From NCBI GenBank assembly GCA_020026115.1, contig JAHHQY010000013.1:1-30783 (forward strand): DNA of 30,783 nucleotides. The letters run 5' to 3'. Below, piece by piece: positions 1-7,767 of the stretch. The notes under the pieces are model-generated. The model worked only from the letters and a program-made list of their open reading frames with translations, had not been told where the DNA came from and ran no database searches. The position numbers and the translations under genes are program-made. The stretch's first letter is position 1. Each line of letters starts with the position of its first letter. The stretch comes from Actinobacillus sp. GTDB taxonomy: Bacteria; Pseudomonadota; Gammaproteobacteria; Enterobacterales; Pasteurellaceae.

Positions 1-47
1 GACTGTTAATCCGTATGTCGCTGGTTCAAGTCCAGCAAGAGGAGCCA
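1..47 (+). tRNA. tRNA-Asn (GTT), 3' part
   Basis: The window opens inside a tRNA. Positions 5-7 are the anticodon GTT in the context CT-GTT-AA, followed by the rest of the anticodon stem, a T-arm with GGTTCAAGTCC and an acceptor strand ending in an encoded CCA at 45-47. GTT reads asparagine codons. The D-arm and 5' acceptor strand lie outside the window. Confidence 0.93.
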
Positions 48-53
48 AATTCT

Positions 54-83
54 AAAAAGCCGCTAATTTTTAGCGGCTTTTTT
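54..83 (+). terminator. Terminator of the tRNA transcript
   Basis: AAAAAGCCGCTA, a short T-rich loop and TAGCGGCTTTTT form a long hairpin running into a T tract just 6 bases after the tRNA CCA. The flanking A and T runs make it look usable in both directions. Confidence 0.9.
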
Positions 84-100
84 CATGCCTGAAAAATAAC

Positions 101-110
101 TCGCACCGAA
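101..110 (+). repeat. Dispersed 10-mer repeat copy (TCGCACCGAA), one mismatch
   Basis: One-mismatch copy of the dispersed element TCGCGCCGAA, followed by a run of A residues. Intergenic, between the tRNA terminator and nqrA. Confidence 0.6.
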
Positions 111-417
111 AAAAAGAACAGCTCTTCAGTAAAAAAGACTGTTTCATTTTTCTCAAATTGAAAGAAAGCAAAATAATTTTCATTACCACAATATTTTTAC
201 ATTTTTTTTACATTTTTAGTAAAACAAAGTGGAAAAATCAGCTTTATTTGGTTAAAATGCGGTTCTTATTTTTTATGTATTAAATAAAGTGTGCTTTTTC
301 TATACAAAACGTGTGGAAAAAGGCATTAACAAAGAATTTTGAGTATTTTTTTTGATGGTTGGAGTGGGGCTCTTTCATTTTTGTGGATGTCAGCTGAAAA
401 CCATTGCTCAAAGCGAG

Positions 418-447
418 GTTACAACTGTGGTTGTAGCTGTTTTTTTA
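418..447 (+). promoter_or_regulatory. Leader hairpin with T run before nqrA
   Basis: GTTACAAC (418-425) can pair with GTTGTAGC (430-437) around a TGTG loop, followed by TGTTTTTTT, about 25 bases before the nqrA start. This has the form of an intrinsic terminator or attenuator. CAGCT at 391-395 can alternatively pair with AGCTG at 435-439, which would break the hairpin. Function is inference only. Confidence 0.4.
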
Positions 448-472
448 ACTAACGAAAAGTAGTGCAAACAAT

Positions 473-1813
473 ATGATTACGATTAAAAAAGGCTTGGATC
501 TTCCTATCGCGGGAAACCCAGAACAAGTAATCCATAACGGCAATGCTGTTAGCGAAGTTGCTTTGCTTGGCGAAGAATATGTAGGTATGCGTCCTTCTAT
601 GAAGGTACGTGAAGGCGATGAAGTGAAAAAAGGTCAAGTTCTTTTTGAAGATAAAAAGAATCCCGGCGTTGTTTTCACCGCTCCTGCAAGTGGTAAAGTT
701 ACCGCTATTCATCGTGGTGTGAAGCGTGTTTTACAAGCAGTAGTAATTGAAGTAAAAGGCGACGAAAAAGTGTCTTTTGCAAAATATTCTCCTGCTGAAT
801 TAACAACATTGACGGATAACGATGTTCGTAAAAACTTGCAAGAGTCTGGTCTTTGGACTGCATTCCGCACCCGCCCATTTAGCAAAATTCCTGCAATTGA
901 TGCGGTTCCGGCTGCAATTTTCATTAATGCCATGGATACCAACCCATTAGCGGCGGATCCTGCGGTGGTTTTAAATGAAGAGAAAGATGCTTTCGCGCAT
1001 GGTTTAACAGTATTAGGACAATTAGAAGGCACCAAATTACACTTAAGTAAAGCGCCAGGAATGGCATTACCTGAAGTGAAAGTGGGCAATTTAGCTGTTC
1101 ATGAATTCCAAGGTCCACATCCAGCAGGTTTAGTGGGTACCCATATTCATTTTATTGAGCCTGCGAGCTTAACTAAAGTGGTTTGGCATATCAACTACCA
1201 AGATGTGATTGCTATTGGTAAATTATTCATCACAGGTGAGTTAGCTTGCGAGCGCGTTGTTGCTTTAGCGGGTCCACAAGTGAAAAATCCACGCTTAGTG
1301 CGTACGTTAATGGGTGCAAATCTTACTCAATTAACAGCAAATGAACTTAAAGACGGTGAAAATCGTGTTATTTCAGGTTCAGTATTAAGCGGTGCTAAAG
1401 CAGAAGGTCCACATAACTACTTAGGTCGTTATGCGTTACAAGTTTCTGTTTTAGAAGAAGGTCGCGAAAAAGAAGCGTTAGGTTGGATTATGCCAGGGAA
1501 AGATAAATATTCTCTTACCCGTACAACATTAGGTCATTTCGGCCGTAAATTATTTAATTTCACAACCGCACTTCACGGTGGATACCGTGCAATGGTTCCA
1601 ATCGGTCTTTATGAACGTGTGATGCCATTAGATATTATCCCAACTTTATTGCTACGTGATTTAGCTTCTGGTGATACAGATAGCGCACAAGCATTAGGTT
1701 GTTTAGAGTTAGACGAAGAAGATTTGGCTTTATGTACTTTCGTTTGCCCAGGCAAAATTGAATACGGTCCACTTTTGCGTCAAGCATTAGAGCAAATTGA
1801 GAAGGATGGTTAA
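473..1813 (+). CDS. nqrA: Na+-translocating NADH:quinone reductase subunit A
   Basis: NqrA is the peripheral cytoplasmic subunit of the Na+-pumping NADH:ubiquinone oxidoreductase. It sits on NqrB and is linked to quinone binding or reduction. The 446-residue product begins MITIKKGLDLPIAG and has the usual family length. The ATG start is fixed by this conserved N terminus, although the upstream sequence lacks a strong Shine-Dalgarno. It is the first gene of nqrABCDEF, with nqrB starting 3 bases after its stop, so the six genes are almost certainly one transcript. An exact AAGTGCGGT (reverse) at 1565-1573 encodes the conserved TALHGG stretch and is probably chance. Confidence 0.97.
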   Translation: MITIKKGLDLPIAGNPEQVIHNGNAVSEVALLGEEYVGMRPSMKVREGDEVKKGQVLFEDKKNPGVVFTAPASGKVTAIHRGVKRVLQAVVIEVKGDEKVSFAKYSPAELTTLTDNDVRKNLQESGLWTAFRTRPFSKIPAIDAVPAAIFINAMDTNPLAADPAVVLNEEKDAFAHGLTVLGQLEGTKLHLSKAPGMALPEVKVGNLAVHEFQGPHPAGLVGTHIHFIEPASLTKVVWHINYQDVIAIGKLFITGELACERVVALAGPQVKNPRLVRTLMGANLTQLTANELKDGENRVISGSVLSGAKAEGPHNYLGRYALQVSVLEEGREKEALGWIMPGKDKYSLTRTTLGHFGRKLFNFTTALHGGYRAMVPIGLYERVMPLDIIPTLLLRDLASGDTDSAQALGCLELDEEDLALCTFVCPGKIEYGPLLRQALEQIEKDG

Positions 1814-1816
1814 AAA

Positions 1817-3055
1817 ATGGGTTTGAAACATCTTTTAGAAAAAATGGAACCTGCTTTTTTACCGGGTGGTAAATATGAAAAGTGGTATACGCTTTATGAA
1901 GCGACAGCGACATTTTTATATACGCCAGGTATGGTAACGCAAAAAGCATCGCATGTGCGTGATGCCATTGATTCCAAACGTATGATGGTATTTGTATGGC
2001 TAGCATTATTTCCAGCAATGTTTTTCGGAATGTTTAACGTTGGTGCGCAATCTTTATTAGCTTTACATGTTGGTGATTTTGCTCAAAACGTTGCACAAAA
2101 TGTAGCAAATGATTGGCATTTTGCTTTAGCAAATTCACTAGGTTTACTTTCTGCTGATGCAGGGGTAGGCGCAAAAATGGGAATTGGTGCAATTTTCTTT
2201 TTACCAATTTATTTAACGATTTTTGCAGTCGGTGGTTTCTGGGAAGTATTGTTTGCGATGATTCGTAAACATGAAGTTAACGAAGGTTTCTTTGTTACTT
2301 CTATCCTTTTAGCTTTAATCGTGCCTCCAACTTTACCATTATGGCAAGCAGCGTTAGCAACGACTTTCGGTGTTGTTGTAGCGAAAGAAGTATTTGGTGG
2401 TGTTGGCCGTAACTTTATCAACCCAGCATTAGCGGGTCGAGCATTTTTATTCTTTGCTTATCCTGCACAAATTTCTGGTGATTTAGTATGGACTGCAGCA
2501 GATGGTTATTCTGGTGCAACAGCACTTTCTCAATGGGCTCAAGGTGGTGTTTCTGCATTAAAACATGTAGCAACAGATCAACCAATTCAATGGATGGATG
2601 CTTTCTTAGGTAACATTCCAGGTTCAATCGGTGAAACCTCTACATTAGCGTTAATTATTGGCGGTTTAGCTATCGTGTTCGCACGTATCGCTTCTTGGCG
2701 CATTATTGTTGGTGTGTTAATCGGTATGGTTGCAACATCAAGCTTATTTAACATGATTGGCTCTACAACAAACCCAATGTTTGCAATGCCTTGGTACTGG
2801 CATTTAGTATTAGGTGGCTTTGCATTAGGGACTATTTTCATGGCAACAGACCCAGTTTCGGCTTCATTTACTAACAAAGGTAAATGGTGGTACGGTGCAT
2901 TAATTGGTGTAATGTGCGTGTTAATTCGTGTTGTAAACCCCGCGTATCCTGAAGGTATGATGTTAGCGATTTTATTTGCTAACTTATTCGCGCCATTGTT
3001 TGACTATGCAGTTGTTCAAGCCAACATTAAACGTCGGAGAGTTCGTAATGGCTAA
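1817..3055 (+). CDS. nqrB: Na+-translocating NADH:quinone reductase subunit B
   Basis: NqrB is the large integral membrane subunit that carries covalently bound FMN and riboflavin and forms the main sodium path with NqrD and NqrE. The 412-residue protein has many hydrophobic helices. The flavinylation motif D-G-Y-S-G-A-T is visible at residues 229-235, so Thr235 is the expected FMN attachment site, modified by ApbE, which is encoded downstream. AAGGA near 1803 serves as ribosome binding site. The 3' end overlaps the nqrC start by 8 bases, suggesting translational coupling. Confidence 0.97.
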   Translation: MGLKHLLEKMEPAFLPGGKYEKWYTLYEATATFLYTPGMVTQKASHVRDAIDSKRMMVFVWLALFPAMFFGMFNVGAQSLLALHVGDFAQNVAQNVANDWHFALANSLGLLSADAGVGAKMGIGAIFFLPIYLTIFAVGGFWEVLFAMIRKHEVNEGFFVTSILLALIVPPTLPLWQAALATTFGVVVAKEVFGGVGRNFINPALAGRAFLFFAYPAQISGDLVWTAADGYSGATALSQWAQGGVSALKHVATDQPIQWMDAFLGNIPGSIGETSTLALIIGGLAIVFARIASWRIIVGVLIGMVATSSLFNMIGSTTNPMFAMPWYWHLVLGGFALGTIFMATDPVSASFTNKGKWWYGALIGVMCVLIRVVNPAYPEGMMLAILFANLFAPLFDYAVVQANIKRRRVRNG

Positions 3056-3830
3056 ATTTAATAAAGACAGTATTGGCGGAACAATTACAGTTGTTGTGCT
3101 ATTAAGTTTAGTTTGTTCAATTATTGTGGCAGGTTCAGCAACCTTATTAAAACCGCAACAAGAAGAACAAAAATTACTTGATAAACAAAAAAGTATCTTA
3201 AGCGTAGCAGATTTATTACCAGCAAATGCATCAGGCAAAGAAGTTCGTGCAATTTTTGCGAAAAATATTGAACCTCGTTGTGTTAATCTTGATTCAGGTA
3301 ACTATGTAAGTTGTCCTGCAAACTTTGATGCAGTATTAGCCGCAAAAGATCCACAAACAAGCCAAGCAATTCCTGCATCAGAAGATAAAGCTGAAATTCG
3401 CGTACGCGCAAAATTAGCAGAAGTTTATCTTGTGAAAAATAATGAAGGTCAATTACAACAGCTTGTATTACCAATTTATGGTACAGGGTTATGGTCTGTA
3501 ATGTATGGCTTCGTATCAGTTGCGCCAAATGGTGATACCTTAAAAGGCATTACTTATTATGATGAAGGTGAAACCCCAGGACTTGGTGGTGAAATCGAAA
3601 ATCCTAAATGGCAAGCACAGTTTGTAGGTAAAGAACTTTACAACGCACAAGGTCAACCGGCTATTCGCATTGCAAAAGGTGCCTATGAAACCGATCCTAA
3701 ACATGGTATCGATAGCTTATCAGGTGCAACTTTAACCTCTAACGGTGTTCAAGGTACGTTTGATTATTGGTTTGGTCCAAATGGTTTTGGCCCTTACTTA
3801 ATGAAACTTAAAGCAGGAGAATTAAACTAA
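3048..3830 (+). CDS. nqrC: Na+-translocating NADH:quinone reductase subunit C
   Basis: NqrC is a membrane-anchored subunit with a periplasmic FMN-binding domain and a second covalent FMN. I place the start at the ATG at 3048 (MAKFNKDSIGG, 260 residues) rather than an in-frame ATG 72 bases upstream inside nqrB, because this gives the family N terminus and GGAGAG lies just before it. A single membrane segment covers about residues 11-34. The flavinylation motif D-S-L-S-G-A-T is at 222-228, making Thr228 the predicted FMN site. The stop overlaps the nqrD start by one base (TAATG). Confidence 0.96.
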   Translation: MAKFNKDSIGGTITVVVLLSLVCSIIVAGSATLLKPQQEEQKLLDKQKSILSVADLLPANASGKEVRAIFAKNIEPRCVNLDSGNYVSCPANFDAVLAAKDPQTSQAIPASEDKAEIRVRAKLAEVYLVKNNEGQLQQLVLPIYGTGLWSVMYGFVSVAPNGDTLKGITYYDEGETPGLGGEIENPKWQAQFVGKELYNAQGQPAIRIAKGAYETDPKHGIDSLSGATLTSNGVQGTFDYWFGPNGFGPYLMKLKAGELN

Positions 3831-4453
3831 TGGCGAAGTCAAATCTTAAAAAGTTATTGTTATCGCCAATTCTCGATAACAACCCGATTGCTTTACAAAT
3901 CTTAGGTATTTGTTCTGCATTAGCGGTAACGACTAAATTAGAAACTGCTTTTGTTATGGCGATTGCTGTAACCTTAGTTGTGGCATTTTCTAACTTGTTT
4001 ATTTCTTGCATCCGAAACTATATTCCAAATAGCATTCGTATTATTGTGCAAATGACCATTATTGCTTCATTAGTAATCTTGGTTGACCAAGTTTTACGTG
4101 CCTATGCTTATGGTTTATCTAAACAGCTTTCTGTATTCGTAGGTTTGATTATTACAAACTGTATCGTAATGGGGCGTGCTGAAGCGTTTGCGATGAAATC
4201 AAAACCTTTAGAAAGTTTTGTTGATGGTATCGGTAATGGTTTAGGGTACGGTGCAATGCTTTTAGCGATTGCATTTATCCGTGAACTTATTGGCTCTGGT
4301 AAATTCTTCGGAATGACTGTACTTGAAACTATCCAAAATGGTGGTTGGTATCAAACAAATGGTTTATTCCTTCTTGCACCAAGCGCATTCTTTATTATCG
4401 GCTTTATTATTTGGGGCTTACGTACCCTTAAGCCTGAACAGGTGGAGAAATAA
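3830..4453 (+). CDS. nqrD: Na+-translocating NADH:quinone reductase subunit D
   Basis: NqrD is a small integral membrane subunit, homologous to NqrE, that pairs with it inside the sodium pump. The 207-residue protein consists mostly of hydrophobic helices. Cys28 and Cys111 match the two cysteines known in this family to help hold the intramembrane iron centre shared with NqrE. It starts at the last base of the nqrC stop and ends 3 bases before nqrE, so translation is probably coupled. Confidence 0.96.
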   Translation: MAKSNLKKLLLSPILDNNPIALQILGICSALAVTTKLETAFVMAIAVTLVVAFSNLFISCIRNYIPNSIRIIVQMTIIASLVILVDQVLRAYAYGLSKQLSVFVGLIITNCIVMGRAEAFAMKSKPLESFVDGIGNGLGYGAMLLAIAFIRELIGSGKFFGMTVLETIQNGGWYQTNGLFLLAPSAFFIIGFIIWGLRTLKPEQVEK

Positions 4454-4456
4454 TTT

Positions 4457-5053
4457 ATGGAACATTATCTTAGCCTTTTCGTTAAATCGGTATTTATCGA
4501 AAATATGGCACTTTCCTTCTTCCTTGGAATGTGTACTTTCCTCGCAGTATCTAAAAAAGTATCAACTGCGATTGGTTTAGGTATTGCGGTAACTATCGTT
4601 TTAGGGATTTCTGTTCCCGTAAACCAATTGGTTTATACCTATATTTTAAAAAGTGATGCATTAGTTCAAGGTGTGGATTTAAGTTTCTTAAACTTCATTA
4701 CCTTTATCGGTGTAATCGCTGCCCTCGTACAAATTTTGGAAATGATTTTGGATAAATTTTTCCCTGCGTTATATAACGCGCTTGGAATTTTCTTACCACT
4801 CATTACCGTAAACTGTGCGATTTTTGGTGGCGTATCTTTTATGGTTCAACGTGATTATAACTTCCCAGAATCTATCGTTTATGGTGTTGGTGCAGGTTTA
4901 GGTTGGATGCTTGCTATCGTAGCTTTAGCGGGATTAACAGAAAAAATGAAATATTCTGATATTCCAGCAGGTTTACGTGGCTTAGGTATTACTTTTATTT
5001 CCGTAGGACTTATGGCACTTGGCTTTATGTCTTTCTCTGGAATCAAATTGTAA
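4457..5053 (+). CDS. nqrE: Na+-translocating NADH:quinone reductase subunit E
   Basis: NqrE is the partner of NqrD in the membrane core. The 198-residue, six-helix-type protein has Cys26 (GMCTF) and Cys120 (VNCAIFGG), matching the iron-centre cysteines of the family. It lies 3 bases after nqrD and 13 bases before nqrF. The iron centre shared by NqrD and NqrE is the presumed reason for the nqrM gene further down. Confidence 0.96.
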   Translation: MEHYLSLFVKSVFIENMALSFFLGMCTFLAVSKKVSTAIGLGIAVTIVLGISVPVNQLVYTYILKSDALVQGVDLSFLNFITFIGVIAALVQILEMILDKFFPALYNALGIFLPLITVNCAIFGGVSFMVQRDYNFPESIVYGVGAGLGWMLAIVALAGLTEKMKYSDIPAGLRGLGITFISVGLMALGFMSFSGIKL

Positions 5054-5066
5054 GGAGCGATGATAA

Positions 5067-6296
5067 ATGGATATGACAATTACCCTTGGTATTGCGATGT
5101 TCACGGTAATCATCTTAGCGTTAGCAGTATTAATTTTGTTCGCAAAATCTAAACTGGTAAGCTCAGGTGACGTGACAATCGACATTAACCATGATCCAGA
5201 AAAAAGCATTAAAGTACCAGCAGGTGGTAAATTATTAGGCGCACTAGCAAGTAAAGGGATCTTCGTATCTTCTGCTTGTGGTGGCGGTGGTACTTGCGGC
5301 CAATGCGTAGTACGTGTTGAAGAAGGCGGCGGTAACATTTTACCAACAGAACTTGCGAAAATTTCTAAACGTGATGCGAAAGAAGGTTACCGTTTAGCAT
5401 GTCAAGTTAGCGTGAAAAACGATATGAAAGTAGAATTACCAGAAGAAGTATTCGGTGTGAAAAAATGGCACTGTAAAGTTATTTCTAATGATAATAAAGC
5501 CACTTTCATTAAAGAACTTAAATTGGCAATTCCTGAAGGGGAAGAAGTACCATTCCGCGCAGGTGGTTATATTCAGATCGAAGCTGAACCTCATACGGTT
5601 TATTATAAAGACTTCGATATTCCTGAAGAATACCATCCAGATTGGGATAACTTTAACCTTTGGCGTTATGTTTCAAAAGTGGATGAGCATATTTCTCGTG
5701 CGTACTCTATGGCATCTTACCCAGAAGAAAAAGGTATTATTATGCTAAACGTACGTATTGCAACACCTCCACCGCGTAATCCAGACGTACCACCAGGTCA
5801 AATGTCTTCTTACATTTGGTCATTAAAACCAGGTGATGATGTGATTATTTCAGGACCATTTGGTGAATTCTTCGCGAAAGATACCGATGCTGAAATGGTA
5901 TTCATTGGTGGTGGTGCAGGTATGGCGCCAATGCGTTCACATATTTTTGACCAATTAAAACGTTTACATTCTAAACGTAAAATTAGTTTCTGGTATGGTG
6001 CTCGTTCTAAACGTGAAATCTTCTATGAAGATGACTTCAATAAACTACAAGAAGAAAATCCTAACTTCGAATGGCATATTGCGTTATCTGATCCACAACC
6101 AGAAGATAATTGGGATGGATACACAGGTTTCATTCACAATGTTGTGTATGAAAACTACTTGAAAAACCATGATGCGCCAGAAGATTGTGAGTTCTATATG
6201 TGTGGACCTCCAATCATGACGCAATCCGTAATCAAAATGTTAAAAGATCTTGGCGTTGAAGACGAAAATATCTTACTTGATGATTTCGGTGGTTGA
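5067..6296 (+). CDS. nqrF: Na+-translocating NADH:quinone reductase subunit F
   Basis: NqrF is the electron input subunit: it oxidises NADH at FAD and passes electrons through a 2Fe-2S cluster. The 409-residue protein has an N-terminal membrane anchor (about 5-26), a ferredoxin domain with cluster cysteines 71, 77, 80 and 112, an FAD-binding motif RAYSMASYP, and an NADH-binding GGGAGMAPMR region. It ends in DDFGG, typical of the family. The ATG at 5067 is preceded by AGGAG with 9 bases spacing. It is the last gene before a hairpin at 6316-6342. Confidence 0.97.
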   Translation: MDMTITLGIAMFTVIILALAVLILFAKSKLVSSGDVTIDINHDPEKSIKVPAGGKLLGALASKGIFVSSACGGGGTCGQCVVRVEEGGGNILPTELAKISKRDAKEGYRLACQVSVKNDMKVELPEEVFGVKKWHCKVISNDNKATFIKELKLAIPEGEEVPFRAGGYIQIEAEPHTVYYKDFDIPEEYHPDWDNFNLWRYVSKVDEHISRAYSMASYPEEKGIIMLNVRIATPPPRNPDVPPGQMSSYIWSLKPGDDVIISGPFGEFFAKDTDAEMVFIGGGAGMAPMRSHIFDQLKRLHSKRKISFWYGARSKREIFYEDDFNKLQEENPNFEWHIALSDPQPEDNWDGYTGFIHNVVYENYLKNHDAPEDCEFYMCGPPIMTQSVIKMLKDLGVEDENILLDDFGG

Positions 6297-6315
6297 TAGC
6301 AGTTGCTACCAAAAC

Positions 6316-6342
6316 AAAGCGGTCAGTTTTGCTGACCGCTTT
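6316..6342 (+). terminator. Hairpin between nqrF and apbE
   Basis: AAAGCGGTCAG, loop TTTTG and CTGACCGCTTT form an 11-bp perfect hairpin 20 bases after the nqrF stop. The following sequence (CACCTTTT) is only moderately T-rich, so it may be a partial terminator or a 3' end stabiliser that still lets apbE be transcribed. Confidence 0.65.
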
Positions 6343-6392
6343 CACCTTTTAAATATAGAGCAAATTAAAAACTAAATGGGGAAAAGTAAAAA

Positions 6393-7472
6393 ATGGCTTT
6401 GATTAAACCTCATCAAGCGAGACCTGTAAAAATGGCAGTATTAGGGGTTCTTGTACTCGGTTTCTTATTTATGGCTGGGTATTCCTTATTAACAAAATTA
6501 GGGCAAAAAGAACAATACTCTTTATCTGGTCGTACAATGGGGACAACCTATCATATTAAATATATTGATGATTCCTTAAAGTTATCGCCACAAGAAGTAC
6601 AAGCACAGGCGGATAAACTGTTAAAACAAGTGAATCAAGAAATGTCCACTTTTATGCCAACCTCAGAAATTAGTCGTTTTAATCAGTTCCGCGAAATTAA
6701 CACCCCTTTTGCTATATCGAAAGATTTTGCTCATGTGGTTGAAACTGCTATTCAATTAAATAAAGTGACTGAAGGCGCATTAGATGTAACAGTTGGACCT
6801 TTAGTTAATATTTGGAGTTTTGGCCCGACAAAACGTGTGGACAAAGAGCCAAGCGCAGAACAAATAGCAGAAAAAATGCAATTTGTTGGCGTAGATAAAT
6901 TGAAAGTCTTTGCAAAAGACGGCCAATATTATTTAGAAAAAAGCGTACCAGAATTATATGTCGATCTTTCCTCTATTGCGAAAGGCTTTGGGGTAGATAA
7001 AGTGGCACAATATTTAGATCAGCTGGGCGTAAAAAATTATATGGTAGAAATTGGCGGTGAAATTTTTGCCAAAGGGAAAAATGAACGAGGCCGTGCTTGG
7101 GAAATCGGTATTGAAGATCCTCTTTACAACGGCGAACGTCAAGTACAAACTATTGTAGGCTTAGCGAATAAAGGCATGGCAACTTCAGGAAATTACCGCA
7201 ATTATTTTGAAGAAAACGGTAAACGTTTTACCCATGAAATTGACCCTACCACAGGTTATCCGGTGCAACATCATCTCGCTTCTATTACGGTAATCGCGGA
7301 TAATACAATGATTGCTGACGGGCTTTCTACGGGATTATTTGTTTTAGGTGAAGAAGATGCCTTGAAAGTCGCAGAAAAAGAGCATATTGCCGTATATCTT
7401 ATCATCAAAGATGGCGATAAATTTGTGGTAAAAACCTCAAGCGCATTCAATCAATTAGTGAATAAGGGCTAA
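6393..7472 (+). CDS. apbE: FAD:protein FMN transferase (ApbE)
   Basis: ApbE transfers FMN from FAD to threonine in D-x-x-[ST]-G-A-T motifs with Mg2+; its clients here are NqrB and NqrC, encoded just upstream. The 359-residue protein shows family landmarks: SGRTMGTTYH, TVGPLVNIWSFGP, DLSSIAKGFGVD, GGEIFAKG, GMATSGNYRNY, HEIDPTTGYP and ADGLSTGLFVLG. A hydrophobic N-terminal segment (about 14-33) anchors or exports it. Unlike typical family members, the lipobox-like M-A-G-x has Tyr30 (TAT) where the lipidated cysteine would be. Three bases separate it from nqrM. Confidence 0.95.
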   Translation: MALIKPHQARPVKMAVLGVLVLGFLFMAGYSLLTKLGQKEQYSLSGRTMGTTYHIKYIDDSLKLSPQEVQAQADKLLKQVNQEMSTFMPTSEISRFNQFREINTPFAISKDFAHVVETAIQLNKVTEGALDVTVGPLVNIWSFGPTKRVDKEPSAEQIAEKMQFVGVDKLKVFAKDGQYYLEKSVPELYVDLSSIAKGFGVDKVAQYLDQLGVKNYMVEIGGEIFAKGKNERGRAWEIGIEDPLYNGERQVQTIVGLANKGMATSGNYRNYFEENGKRFTHEIDPTTGYPVQHHLASITVIADNTMIADGLSTGLFVLGEEDALKVAEKEHIAVYLIIKDGDKFVVKTSSAFNQLVNKG

Positions 7473-7475
7473 AAA

Positions 7476-7727
7476 ATGGAAACAATTTTAATTACTTTTG
7501 GTTTTTTCTTATTAATTATTTTAGGCATGGCAATTGGCTTTATTGTCAAACGTAAAACCATTCAAGGAAGTTGTGGTGGTATTACCGCACTTGGCATGGA
7601 AAAAGCCTGTGATTGTGAAGAAGCTTGCGATAACTTAAAAGAAAAAGTAGCACTAGGTGAAGTGAGTGCAGAGGAATTAAAACGTTTTGATAAAAAAGCG
7701 GAACCTCAATTTTACGAAGTTAAATAA
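7476..7727 (+). CDS. nqrM: Na+-NQR maturation protein NqrM
   Basis: NqrM (DUF539 family) is a small membrane protein needed for assembly of active Na+-NQR, proposed to deliver iron to the NqrD/NqrE cysteine centre. The 83-residue product has one N-terminal membrane helix (about 4-24) and a cysteine-rich segment with Cys33, Cys45, Cys47 and Cys51, as known for this family. It starts 3 bases after apbE, so the two maturation genes are probably co-transcribed. The exact reverse AAGTGCGGT at 7584-7592 lies in the conserved ITALGM codons. Confidence 0.93.
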   Translation: METILITFGFFLLIILGMAIGFIVKRKTIQGSCGGITALGMEKACDCEEACDNLKEKVALGEVSAEELKRFDKKAEPQFYEVK

Positions 7728-7728
7728 A

Positions 7729-7747
7729 AATTCACCCAATGTGAATT
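7729..7747. other. Short perfect inverted repeat after nqrM
   Basis: AATTCAC, loop CCAAT and GTGAATT form a 7-bp hairpin directly after the nqrM stop and 20 bases before mnmA. There is no T run, so it may be a weak 3' hairpin or a protein site; nothing decides between them. Confidence 0.35.
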
Positions 7748-7767
7748 GAGTTGAGTTAAAGGATATA

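Larger units (their letters stand above)
84..472. other. Non-coding region upstream of nqrA
   Basis: 389 bases with no credible gene. The region is very AT-rich. It holds one one-mismatch copy of the dispersed TCGCGCCGAA repeat (101-110), an eight-of-nine match to the Haemophilus uptake core (AAATGCGGT, 255-263) followed by a T-rich tract, and a hairpin with a T run close to nqrA (418-447). I see no promoter with two good boxes; TAAAAT at 253-258 is a weak -10 candidate. The nqr promoter must presumably lie here. Confidence 0.6.

Noticed and set aside
84..472. Known sodium riboswitch upstream of nqrA
   Set aside because: I could not match the leader to a known sodium-riboswitch consensus; only a simple hairpin is supported.
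449..1118. Antisense open frames over nqrA and many similar ones over other genes
   Set aside because: They are shadows of well-supported genes, without ribosome sites or family features.
2976..3047. Upstream ATG for nqrC inside nqrB
   Set aside because: It would add 24 residues unlike NqrC ahead of the conserved membrane anchor; the ATG at 3048 has GGAGAG before it.
6315..6342. CAAAGCGGTC as an Actinobacillus-type uptake signal
   Set aside because: It has an extra A compared with ACAAGCGGTC, and exact ACAAGCGGT was not found anywhere; the sequence is explained as a hairpin.
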